Of a stretch of 64,000 bases of DNA, positions 1-8,025 are shown piece after piece. The DNA is taken from assembly GCF_022846435.1 (NCBI RefSeq), contig NZ_AP025627.1, positions 2,390,001-2,454,000 on the forward strand, in the 5' to 3' direction. The notes below the pieces were generated by a model, which had not been told where the DNA came from, searched no databases, and saw nothing but the letters and a program-made list of their open reading frames with translations. Source of the stretch: Parageobacillus sp. KH3-4 (GTDB lineage: Bacteria > Bacillota > Bacilli > Bacillales > Anoxybacillaceae). Within the stretch, counting starts at the first letter, position 1; each line of letters starts with the position of its first letter. Made by a program: the position numbers and the translations under genes.

Positions 1-59
1 TTTCCTTGATTAATAATTTCCAATTCAATCCAACGGCGACGTTCATTTGGCAACATCAT
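1..59 (-). CDS. 5' end of a gene leaving the window; possible DeoR-type regulator
   Basis: Only the first 19 codons are in the window. They read MMLPNERRRWIELEI, then INQG, and run off the left edge. A ribosome binding site (AAAGGATAGGT) lies just upstream of the double ATG, so this is a real start. The opening resembles DeoR-family repressors, which begin with a short Met-Leu-x-x-Glu-Arg-Arg helix before the HTH. The family call is inference from very little sequence. Confidence 0.4.
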   Translation of the reverse strand, partial: MMLPNERRRWIELEIINQG

Positions 60-339
60 AACCTATCCTTTTATAATTTTTTGTTCATTTTTAACATCAT
101 TTGTATATAATTATGTTAATTTTGTTCAGTTTTGTCAATATTAAATTTTATATAAATTAAAATAATTTTACTATTCAGACTTACGCTAATGAATTTGAAC
201 GAAATCAACACAAAAATAGCGTTTTCTTTCTTAGAATCACCTTGTTCATACGGAAGAGGAAAATAAGCAAATACGATTTCCCTCCATGAACTGTTAAAGG
301 ATATCCCATACACATTTTTTCTGTTTTTTTAATCGCGAA

Positions 340-600
340 GATTACGTTGGGAATCAGACAAAACACATGGTCATCCTCTTCTTCTGCATGTACCCGAGAT
401 GTGCTGTTTCACCTTCTCCATCCGTAATCCTGTTTGGGATGACTGGTGCTGGCAACATGGAGCCACTGTCCTTTCTCTTGAATTCAAAATCCAGTTTCAT
501 CCATATGAATAACTTTCGCCAATAGCAATTTGTCATAAATGACAGACTTCGCTTCCGCTTTTCTGCCGGTTGTTTTTCACCAAAGTCCTTCACTGATATG
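340..600 (-). mobile_element. Remnant of an IS66-family transposase
   Basis: Read on the minus strand, one frame gives KLLLAKVIHMDETGF, a stop, then QEKGQWLHVASTS. This is the first catalytic Asp block of IS66 TnpC transposases (DETG...WLHVASTS). The frame holds at least three in-frame stops and has neither a start nor the rest of the protein, so only a decayed internal fragment survives. No terminal inverted repeats were found. Confidence 0.65.
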
Positions 601-699
601 ATATGCGATGTCCAAACAAATCATCCCCTAGAAGTAGCACATTGGTATGGGATGGAGGGTGTTTTCCCGTTGTAGGAGACATCCTCATCCCCTGTGTAG

Positions 700-885
700 C
701 TAGAATTTTGGCAACGCATCTACTGCATCGGTGAGATCACTGTGGCTGCTTTTTAAATAGCGTGATGTCGTGGCAATATTGCTATGACCGGCGAATTTCC
801 GCACTTTCTCCATATCGTTGTTCGTCGCTTTTAACATTCACTTACAAAATGTATGCCCGAACACGTCAGAAGGGCGTTTTTTTAT
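700..885 (-). pseudogene. C-terminal remnant of a tyrosine recombinase/integrase
   Basis: The minus strand reads GHTFCK, a stop, MLKATNNDMEKVRKFAGH, then SNIATTSRYLKSSHSDL and a natural stop at 700-702. This matches the end of phage/Xer-type integrases: the R-H-T-F block, then L/A-GHSNIATTSRY with the catalytic Tyr. A TGA probably replaces a tryptophan codon and the N-terminal two thirds are missing. It lies next to the IS66 scrap. Confidence 0.65.
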
Positions 886-1033
886 TTTCTAAATTTGTTA
901 AGGATGGATGTTGACGTCCTTCTTTCAAATAACGAGCAGAAATGTTCAATATGAAATACAGACTAGACAATCATGCCCAGTTATTTATTATTTTTAATTC
1001 CTTTTATCCATTCTCGAAAAACATAAAGGCTAT

Positions 1034-1052
1034 TATAATGATAATCATTATC
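1034..1052 (+). promoter_or_regulatory. Fur box overlapping a -10 element
   Basis: The 19 bases TATAATGATAATCATTATC match the classical Fur consensus GATAATGATAATCATTATC at 18 of 19 positions. The first six (TATAAT) can serve as a -10 element, so a bound repressor would block the promoter. It lies 16 bases before the start of the doxX pseudogene. Iron regulation is inferred from the motif. Confidence 0.7.
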
Positions 1053-1068
1053 AAAAAAGAGGTTTTTT

Positions 1069-1561
1069 ATGGTAATTAAATTCTTACGGGAAATGTTTTT
1101 GCTTCTTATGTACTCTTAGTATTGCGATTGTATCTTGGCGGTCATGGCTGCAAGCTAGCTGGGGAAAATTGTTGGCGGCAATTTGATGCTACTGGATTTC
1201 TAAAAGGAGATTAGAAAAAGTATCTGGTGACCATCCGGCAGTTCAGCCTTGGTGGGCAGACTTTATTAGTGCTTTTGTATTACCTAATGTCGAGCTTTTT
1301 AATATACTTGTTCCTTGGGGAGAATTTTTCGTTGGTCTTGGACTTATTTTAGGTATTTTTACCACTTTTTCAGTTTTGATGGGGCTGGTTATAAATTTTT
1401 CCTATATGTTTTCAGGAACGACTAGCACAAACCTACAAATGGTTTTAATCGGAATGTTTATCATTGTTGCAGGCTTTCATGCTAGGAAAACTGGTTTAGA
1501 CCGTTGGGTAATTCCATTTATAAAAAAAGAGGAACAAGGAAACTTCCCCCAAAGCGCTTAA
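1069..1561 (+). pseudogene. Frameshifted DoxX-family membrane protein gene
   Basis: Joining three frames gives a DoxX-like protein: start MVIKFLR, then NVFASYVLLVLRLYLGG, SWLQASWGK, DATGFLKG, EKVSGDHPAVQPWWADF, and an intact C-terminal part from FISAFVLP to the stop at 1559-1561. DoxX proteins are small four-helix membrane proteins linked to quinone or redox stress. The first 150 bases carry several single-base shifts and in-frame stops, so no full protein can be made. The intact 3' part and the good upstream Fur box suggest the damage is recent. Sequencing error cannot be excluded from one sequence. Confidence 0.75.
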
Positions 1562-2358
1562 TATAGAATAGACAAAGACATCTATTAACAAAAGCACAAA
1601 ATGAATAGGGGGTTCAGCTTGCCGACTTTGTCACAAGCTGAGAAGAATCAATGAGATCCTTTTGAGGAATTTTAAACCGGAGATTTTTTGAAAAAATAAT
1701 CGTCCTTTACAATCCCAGCATCCATCAAAAATTCTTTAGAAACTAATGGAATCATTACTCCATTTAGAGCTGGCTGCAACTACATATTCTAGATTCATGG
1801 CTATTGTCATTCATTGGCTTATTTTAAGTCGAACTTCCCTGCAAACGACAACGTTGCCAAACTTGTCACTTAACGTTTACGGCAAGAGATGCAATGAAGA
1901 ACAGTAAGCCCGTCTAATTTAAGAAAGTCGAAACATTCCTATTAACAAGTTCATGCCTTTGACACTACTACCGCCTATCCATGCTGAAAAAGTTGATAAA
2001 ATCAAAACTGATACAAGTAAACCTAACCATGCAGCAATCATTTACGAAGCAATCGATTCATGCGTCCTTAGAATTCTTTTAAATGACCCCAGAACTGAAA
2101 GGAAACGTTTTTACTCCGAAGATCTTACTCGAGAAGAAGGGGGAGGGCCATCCCCCGACCTCTCATGCCACTTGGCATGCTAATCCGTACTAGTTGGTTC
2201 TCCAAATTTCATTGCGATTAACAAAATACAAATCTGACCTTAGTGCAAGTGCTTGGACCGTTGGAACACCTTGGACTTGCAAAGTTATTGAAAGCGCTAT
2301 CATTATATTGCAAATTTAGAAGGACAGATCTGTTGCCTAAACTTATTGATTTAGCTGC
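1562..2358. other. Stretch without a recognisable gene
   Basis: Short open frames on the plus strand (1953-2183 and 2243-2467) have no good ribosome binding site and no family resemblance that I can see. The second runs into the 3' end of the transporter gene on the other strand. A small hairpin (ATGCCACTTGGCAT) lies near 2163. The stretch looks like decayed sequence. Confidence 0.4.
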
Positions 2359-3696
2359 TTACTTAAAATTTCCTTTTGTTTCTGGAATGATGAAGCTTCC
2401 CAACAAATATAAGAGGAAAAGAGCAATGAAGAAATACGCCAAGGACGATGGAATATCCGACGTTTGACTGCTGACCATTGTTACGAAAGTTGGCATCATC
2501 CCACCTATGGCAAAACCCATATTCCAGGACAGTCCAGTACCTGTCGAACGAATAGACGTTGGAAAACGTTCATTTAAAAAGATCAGTACGGGAGCATATG
2601 AGCCATTCCCTAAAAACGCTAACCCCATTGCATAGAGCGTAATCAGCGTCAGATCGTGGGCGCCTGCTAGTTCTGCATACAAGTACGGAAGAGCAAACAG
2701 ATTTACGATACCTAATAAAATGAACGTTTTCTTTCTGCCAATAATGGTGCTCAAATGACCGAGAACGACCGCAGCAATCATGGCAGAAATACTGCTTACC
2801 ATAAGAATCATAGAGGATACTGTCTGCGGAATATTATTAATTACTTTCAAAAAGGTAGGCAGATATCCGCAAGTTAGATAATATGCTGATCCACCGCCGA
2901 TCACAATCATTAAATTAATCAATAAAACCGACAAGTATTTAGTGAATACCATTTTTACCGGAGACTGCTGATGTTCCGGTTTCGTTTCTTGCTCCTTCTT
3001 GTGCTGCATCCATAACGGAGACTCCTCAAGCTTTTTGAATACGAACAGTCCGAGAACAGAGCTCAATATGCCGGTAAAGAACATGAACCGCCAGCCCCAC
3101 TCGCTGAATTCCGGTCCGGAAAAAATGTTGGATAAGACGAAATAGACAATAGAAGCCAGCAATGCGCCAAGAGCAGCACCGCCCCCACCGACAAGGCCGG
3201 ACATCAAGCCACGCCATTTCTCCGGAACGGATTCTGTACCAATCGTATGAGAAGAGGCAACGACTCCTCCGACAAATACGCCTTGGATTAAGCGAAGAAC
3301 AATAAATATGATCGCTGCAACAGCACCGATTTGAGCTACCGTTGGCAGCGCTCCAAACAGGGCAGTAGAAATCCCTACACCTGACACAGCAACAACCATT
3401 GCCCGTTTCCTTCCGTTGCGATCAGCATAGGCACCAAAAAGCGCTGAGCCGAGCGGACGCATAAACAGTGTAACGGCAAAAGAAGCATACACAGCGGCCA
3501 ATGAGAGTGTCGGCTTATCTGTCGGAAAAAACAGCTTTCCTAATTCAGGTGCAACATAGAGCAGAATAAAGAGATCATACAAATCCAACGACCATCCCAA
3601 CAGGGACGCCATAACGGCTATTATCATTTGCTTTCTACTAATCGATGTGGCCAATGAAGAAGCTTGCTGAACAGTTGTCTCCATATTTGCACTCAT
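2359..3696 (-). CDS. MFS transporter, metabolite:H+ symporter type
   Basis: This 445-residue protein has about 12 hydrophobic segments. It carries the family loop signature between helices 2 and 3 (ADRNGRKRAM) and a second copy-like loop (STIIGRKK) in the C-terminal half, as in the MHS/aromatic-acid and NanT-like branches of the major facilitator superfamily. It should sit in the cytoplasmic membrane and import a small, probably acidic, compound with protons. It is the last gene of a ten-gene minus-strand run with a CoA ligase, a crotonase and a molybdenum hydroxylase, so it probably imports their substrate. The start has an AAGGTGGGG-like ribosome binding site. No clear terminator follows. 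The substrate is unknown. Confidence 0.8.
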   Translation of the reverse strand: MSANMETTVQQASSLATSISRKQMIIAVMASLLGWSLDLYDLFILLYVAPELGKLFFPTDKPTLSLAAVYASFAVTLFMRPLGSALFGAYADRNGRKRAMVVAVSGVGISTALFGALPTVAQIGAVAAIIFIVLRLIQGVFVGGVVASSHTIGTESVPEKWRGLMSGLVGGGGAALGALLASIVYFVLSNIFSGPEFSEWGWRFMFFTGILSSVLGLFVFKKLEESPLWMQHKKEQETKPEHQQSPVKMVFTKYLSVLLINLMIVIGGGSAYYLTCGYLPTFLKVINNIPQTVSSMILMVSSISAMIAAVVLGHLSTIIGRKKTFILLGIVNLFALPYLYAELAGAHDLTLITLYAMGLAFLGNGSYAPVLIFLNERFPTSIRSTGTGLSWNMGFAIGGMMPTFVTMVSSQTSDIPSSLAYFFIALFLLYLLGSFIIPETKGNFK

Positions 3697-3794
3697 ACTG
3701 CCCCACCTTTCTTGTGTATATTTTTAAAATTTTCAGTTAATTTTAATTTCAACTTCAGGAAGCGGAGTAATTTCCGCCCCCTGAAATTTTTGGC

Positions 3795-4586
3795 TTATTT
3801 ACCTTTAAAGTTCGGTTTTCTTTTTTCCACGAATGCCGCTACACCTTCCTTGAAATCCTCCGTTGTACGGAGCAAACCATATGCTTTTCCTTCGATTTCA
3901 AGACCTGCGCTAAGCGGTGTTTCATAAGCGGCATTCAGCACTTGTTTACATACTTTTAGCGCAAGTGGTGAAAATTTCATCAGTTCATCTGCAAGCGCAT
4001 TAACTTCATTTTCAAGCTCTGCTTTTGGAACTACTTTTGTGATAAGCCCCCATTGATATGCTTCATCCGCTGGTATTCTTCTTGCCCTCATAATCATATC
4101 TTTCGCGCGGGTTAATCCAGCTATTTTGGCTACCCTCTGTGTTCCGCCACTTCCAGGAATCATACCAAGATTCATCTCTGGCAGCGCTAAGAGTGTATCA
4201 TCAGCAGCGATACGGAAATCACAAGCCATCGCAATTTCAAGACCAACTCCAAATGTATAACCTTGTAATTGGGCAATTACCGGCTTTGGTGAACGCTCTG
4301 GCGCTGCAACATTTACAGCAAGATGTGAAAGTTCTTCCGGATGTACTTCCATAAATTCTGGAATATTTCCTCCCGCGCTAAATGCCTGAGTACCTTCTCC
4401 TTTAATGATGATGACACGAACATCATCGTCTTTGTTTAACTCATCAAAAATTTGCGAAAATTGCGATCGTGCAAGCATGCTGATATAGTTCATTTTTTCT
4501 GGACGGTCGAACACAATAGTAGCCGTCTTTTTCTCCCGATTTTTTTCCACGCGAATGTGATCGTATTGTTTTACTGCTTCCATCAT
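3795..4586 (-). CDS. Enoyl-CoA hydratase/isomerase (crotonase) family protein
   Basis: The 263-residue length is typical of single-domain crotonases. The oxyanion-hole segments are visible: FSAGGNIPEF near residue 68, and a GYTFGVGLEIAMACDFRIA stretch around 108-127. PEMNLGMIPGSGGTQR follows and carries one of the acidic positions used by hydratases. The enzyme acts on a CoA thioester in the cytosol by hydration, isomerisation or a related reaction. It follows the acyl-CoA ligase gene by 18 bases, so it probably uses that product. Carnitinyl-CoA dehydratase and hydroxycinnamoyl-CoA hydratase-lyase are possible relatives, but the sequence does not decide. Confidence 0.8.
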   Translation of the reverse strand: MMEAVKQYDHIRVEKNREKKTATIVFDRPEKMNYISMLARSQFSQIFDELNKDDDVRVIIIKGEGTQAFSAGGNIPEFMEVHPEELSHLAVNVAAPERSPKPVIAQLQGYTFGVGLEIAMACDFRIAADDTLLALPEMNLGMIPGSGGTQRVAKIAGLTRAKDMIMRARRIPADEAYQWGLITKVVPKAELENEVNALADELMKFSPLALKVCKQVLNAAYETPLSAGLEIEGKAYGLLRTTEDFKEGVAAFVEKRKPNFKGK

Positions 4587-4604
4587 TGGCTCTCCTTTCT
4601 TAAT

Positions 4605-6167
4605 TTAATAAACTATTTTTTCGTTTTCATTTATATAAAGTTCAAATTCTCCATTTCTTATATTGCGACGGAGAATTTTCCCAACAGGGCTTTTTGGTAT
4701 TTCTTTAATAAATACATATTTTCTCGGGCGCTTAAAATTGGAAAGCGTTGTATTGTTTTTGCAATAATGATCTAGTTCTTGGCATGTGAGCGATGGATCT
4801 TTCGGTACAACATAAGCGGCTACAATTTGCCCCCAGCGCTCATCTTCTTCACCGATGACAGCCACTTCCTGTACTTTCGGATGTTTTGCCAAAACATCTT
4901 CCACTTCAATCGGATGAATATTTTCTCCGCCGGAAATGATCATATCATCTACACGTCCAACAACATATAAATCTCCATCCTCATCTAACATGCCGAGGTC
5001 ACCTGTGAAATACCAACCATCTCTAATCGCTTTTTTGGTAGCATCTGGCCGATTCCAATAACCTTTGAAGCTTTCAGGAGATTCAACATTGACAATGATT
5101 TCACCGATTTCCCCTTTTTCAACAATATCTTCCGGTGTTGATTGACCATTAGGGTCGGCTTTAACGAGGCGGATATTTTGATGCAATCCCGGTTTGCCTG
5201 CACATCCTGGTTTTTCCGCAACATTCGGATTGATCGTAAACGTGTAAATTTCTGTGCTCCCATAATGGTTAATAAAAACTTCCGGTTTCAGCATTTGCAC
5301 GCACTTCTCCGCTAAAGCGGTTGTCATTGGTGCACCGGCATAGCCGATTTTCTTCAACTTGGACAAATCATAATTATGAAATTCTTCATGATTTAAAATG
5401 TCATGATATAATGTAGGCACTAAATAAAGCGAGGTGATTTCTTCGCGTTCCAATAATTCAAGCGCTTCTTTAGCATCAAAATCGGGCAAAATAACGTATT
5501 TACCGTTTAAAAACATGATCGATAAAAGGGAGCGCATCCCCATTGTATGATAGAGTGGCATCGTGCCCAATGTACTTTCTCCATCTTGATATCGGTTTTG
5601 AATAATATGGGCAAGCGCGGAACTGTATTCGTTTTTATGGGTTCGCGGAACCCCCTTTGGTTTTCCGGTTGTTCCAGATGTATAAAGCATGATAGCCACA
5701 TCATCGTCATGGATCACTGGTTTTTCAAAACTTTCAGGGCTCCTGTCGACGAGCTCATTATAATAAATGTCAGCCCCTTCCACTTCTCCAACACCAATCA
5801 GGATCGGCTTTTGCTGAAAGTTCGCTTTCAAAACGGATTCCTGGCTGGCACTTTCGTATACAACAGCGGTCGCTTCTGCATCGTTTACACAGTATTCGAC
5901 TTCTTTCACAGCCAACCGGAAATTGATCGGCGTGTACACGGCTCCAATTTTTTGGAGTGCCCAGTAAATGACCGTATTTTCAAGGCGATTTTTTAACAGA
6001 ATCATTACGCGGTCATGTTGCTTAATGCCGATTCTTTGAAGCGATGCTGCTACTTTCGTTACTTCCTTATGAAACTGTCTGTACGTATACCTTCTGTCGC
6101 CTTCTACAACAGCGGCCCGGTTTGGAAAACGTTCGACAGCGAAATCAAACATCGTGACAAGATTCAT
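4605..6167 (-). CDS. AMP-dependent acyl-CoA ligase (ANL superfamily)
   Basis: The protein activates a carboxylic acid with ATP and CoA. The ANL motifs occur in order: the phosphate loop MLYTSGTTGKPKGVP, the YGSTE block, YFTGDLG with the ribose-binding Asp, the hinge GRVDDMIISGGENI, and the C-terminal catalytic Lys in PKSPVGKILRR. I chose the ATG at 6167 (MNLVTMFDF) because GGAGATGATGGA sits at proper spacing before it; a start at 6212 would add 15 unusual residues and overlap the upstream gene further. At about 520 residues it resembles aromatic or medium-chain acyl-CoA ligases. It lies between the CoxS-like gene and the crotonase gene, so it probably activates the acid modified by the molybdenum enzyme. 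Confidence 0.85.
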   Translation of the reverse strand: MNLVTMFDFAVERFPNRAAVVEGDRRYTYRQFHKEVTKVAASLQRIGIKQHDRVMILLKNRLENTVIYWALQKIGAVYTPINFRLAVKEVEYCVNDAEATAVVYESASQESVLKANFQQKPILIGVGEVEGADIYYNELVDRSPESFEKPVIHDDDVAIMLYTSGTTGKPKGVPRTHKNEYSSALAHIIQNRYQDGESTLGTMPLYHTMGMRSLLSIMFLNGKYVILPDFDAKEALELLEREEITSLYLVPTLYHDILNHEEFHNYDLSKLKKIGYAGAPMTTALAEKCVQMLKPEVFINHYGSTEIYTFTINPNVAEKPGCAGKPGLHQNIRLVKADPNGQSTPEDIVEKGEIGEIIVNVESPESFKGYWNRPDATKKAIRDGWYFTGDLGMLDEDGDLYVVGRVDDMIISGGENIHPIEVEDVLAKHPKVQEVAVIGEEDERWGQIVAAYVVPKDPSLTCQELDHYCKNNTTLSNFKRPRKYVFIKEIPKSPVGKILRRNIRNGEFELYINENEKIVY

Positions 6168-6171
6168 TCCA

Positions 6172-6666
6172 TCATCTCCTTTCCGCTTCGTAATGGTGAT
6201 TGCTTTCATCAATTGTTTTTTGAATAGCCTTTATAATCCCTTCATAGCCTGTGCAACGGCATAAATGACCGGATAGCATTTCTTTTATTTCCTGAAGGGT
6301 TGGATGCGGATGTTTTTGCAAATAGTCGGCTGCTGACATTAGGATACCCGGTGTACAAAAACCGCACTGAAGGCCGTGACATTCAATGAAATTTCTTTGC
6401 AGCGGCGTCAGTTCACCATCTTTTGTCAAGCCTTCTACCGTTGTTATTTCCTGTCCGTCTACCTGTACCGCAAAGATAAGACAGCTCCTGACAGCCGAAC
6501 CGTTTAAGTGGATCGTGCAAGCACCGCACACACCATGCTCACAGCCTACATGTGTGCCAGTGAGACCGCACTTTTCTCGCAAAAAATCGCTGAGCAACAT
6601 TCTGGATTCGACTTGTTCTTGATATTTTTTTCCGTTTATTGTAACTTCAATTTCATGAACGCTCAT
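6172..6666 (-). CDS. Molybdenum hydroxylase small subunit, two [2Fe-2S] clusters (CoxS-type)
   Basis: This electron-transfer subunit carries a plant-ferredoxin-like N-terminal cluster (Cys42, 47, 50 and 62 in the GCEHGVCGACT region) and a helical C-terminal cluster (LQCGFCTPG with HLCRCTG). It passes electrons from the molybdenum site of the large subunit to the FAD subunit. The ATG at 6666 is preferred because AAGGAG lies eight bases upstream; a GTG at 6675 is the alternative. It overlaps the end of the FAD-subunit gene by 14 bases, which suggests translational coupling. The length (164 residues) is normal for CoxS/NdhS-like subunits. Confidence 0.9.
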   Translation of the reverse strand: MSVHEIEVTINGKKYQEQVESRMLLSDFLREKCGLTGTHVGCEHGVCGACTIHLNGSAVRSCLIFAVQVDGQEITTVEGLTKDGELTPLQRNFIECHGLQCGFCTPGILMSAADYLQKHPHPTLQEIKEMLSGHLCRCTGYEGIIKAIQKTIDESNHHYEAERR

Positions 6667-7540
6667 TATTTTCACTCCTTGCTCGTTCGTAGGCTGTTTT
6701 TACTGTACGCACTGCCAATTTTTTCGCAAGGTGCCTTCTGTAGTCAGCGGTTGCGTGCAGATCTGATTCAGGATTTACAGCTTCATCAACGATATCGGCA
6801 ATTTTATTTAGAAGCGGGGCAGACAAATACTCCCCTTCCATCAACTCGCTTGCCTCTGTAATCAATAATGGTACTGCATCAACGCCTCCCAAAACCAATC
6901 TAACTTTTGAAATGCGGTCCTGACTATCGACGGATAATTGACAGGCAGCGGCCACGAGAGCAAAATCACCGTGGCGTCGTGAAATTTCGTGAAATGAATA
7001 TCCCGCTCTTCCTTCTGGCACTGGAATGTGAATTTCCACTAGCAGCTCATTCGGCATAATATCGGTTGTTAAATAAGTGACAAAAAAATCCTCCACGTTT
7101 ACTTCCCGCACTTCCTCTTTAGAAGCAATATGAAGTGTTCCACCAAGCGCCATTAATGATAGAGGAATTTCGGCTGATGGATCAGCATGAACAAGACTTC
7201 CGCCAAATGTTCCACGATTTCTCGTCTGAACGTGACCGATATACGGAACAGCTTCACTTAGAAGCCCTAGATGTTGACGTACTGCATCTGACATTTCAAT
7301 TTCAGTTTGTCTCGTCAACGCGCCGATTTTCATTTTGCTACCATCAAACTCAATAAATTGCAAATCCTTTAAATGGTTAATATCAATTAAGTATTCAGGT
7401 GTCGACAGTCTCATATTCATAATTGGCACGAGGCTTTGACCTCCGGCAATTATTTTGCCATCAAATCCTATTTCTTCTAAAAGCGAAAGTGCTTCATCTA
7501 CTGTTTTTGGGCAATAATAGTCAAATTTTGCCGGTTTCAC
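6653..7540 (-). CDS. Molybdenum hydroxylase FAD subunit (CoxM-type)
   Basis: This 295-residue subunit binds FAD and delivers electrons to the final acceptor. Family motifs visible are the pyrophosphate loop AGGQSLVPIMNMR near residue 33 and GTFGGSLVHADPSAEIP near residue 110. The C-terminal CO-dehydrogenase flavoprotein domain follows. Translation starts at a GTG (7538-7540) behind a strong GGAGGGAGG site. The gene lies between coxG-like and coxS-like genes, so the order in transcription is large subunit, CoxG, medium subunit, small subunit. Confidence 0.9.
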   Translation of the reverse strand: MKPAKFDYYCPKTVDEALSLLEEIGFDGKIIAGGQSLVPIMNMRLSTPEYLIDINHLKDLQFIEFDGSKMKIGALTRQTEIEMSDAVRQHLGLLSEAVPYIGHVQTRNRGTFGGSLVHADPSAEIPLSLMALGGTLHIASKEEVREVNVEDFFVTYLTTDIMPNELLVEIHIPVPEGRAGYSFHEISRRHGDFALVAAACQLSVDSQDRISKVRLVLGGVDAVPLLITEASELMEGEYLSAPLLNKIADIVDEAVNPESDLHATADYRRHLAKKLAVRTVKTAYERARSENNERS

Positions 7541-7569
7541 GAACCTCCCTCCTTTCTGTCCCCATCTAC

Positions 7570-8025
7570 TTAGGCGGATTGTTCACTTTTAGCCAGTTCT
7601 TTATTAAATTTTTTAAAGAAATCCTGAATGATCAACTTAGCAACACCGTTTAACATTCTTTGGCCGACCATCGCCACTTTACCGCCAACTTCTGCATCAT
7701 ACGTATACTGCAACTCCGTAGTATTTTCATCAATCGGAATGAGGTCCACCACCCCAGTCGCTTCGACACTGCCGGGGCCTCCTTCCCCTTTTACAATAAG
7801 CTTGTAATGGTTCGGCTTTTGAATATCAGCAATCTCAATGGTCGATTCATATTTTCCTTTAACAGCTGCAATTCCGATAGACAACACCGCTTCATATTTG
7901 TTCTCTCCAACCGTCTCCAGCTTCGTACACCCCATAATACAGTTTTTTAATGCTTGTGGATTAAGTAACACATCCCACGCTTTTTCGATTCCTGCATTCA
8001 ATGCTACTTTTCCGCTTCCGTTCAT
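7570..8025 (-). CDS. CoxG-like SRPBCC (carbon monoxide dehydrogenase subunit G family) protein
   Basis: The roughly 150-residue protein opens with MNGSGKVAL and an IEKAWDVLLNP segment, then CIMGCTKLE and KGKYESTIEI. This is the pattern of CoxG-type START-like proteins, which help recruit CO dehydrogenase to the membrane or stabilise it. I chose the ATG at 8025 because AGGAGG lies just upstream; it overlaps the large-subunit stop as ATGA. Its presence links this operon to Cox-type rather than XdhABC-type enzymes. Its role with a non-CO substrate is inferred. Confidence 0.85.
   Translation of the reverse strand: MNGSGKVALNAGIEKAWDVLLNPQALKNCIMGCTKLETVGENKYEAVLSIGIAAVKGKYESTIEIADIQKPNHYKLIVKGEGGPGSVEATGVVDLIPIDENTTELQYTYDAEVGGKVAMVGQRMLNGVAKLIIQDFFKKFNKELAKSEQSA

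Noticed and set aside
116-313. Minus-strand open frame of 65 codons near the left edge
   Set aside because: Very AT-rich and low in complexity, with no ribosome binding site and no recognisable motif.
1953-2467. Two plus-strand open frames before the MFS gene
   Set aside because: No start signals or family features; the second overlaps the end of the clear transporter gene.
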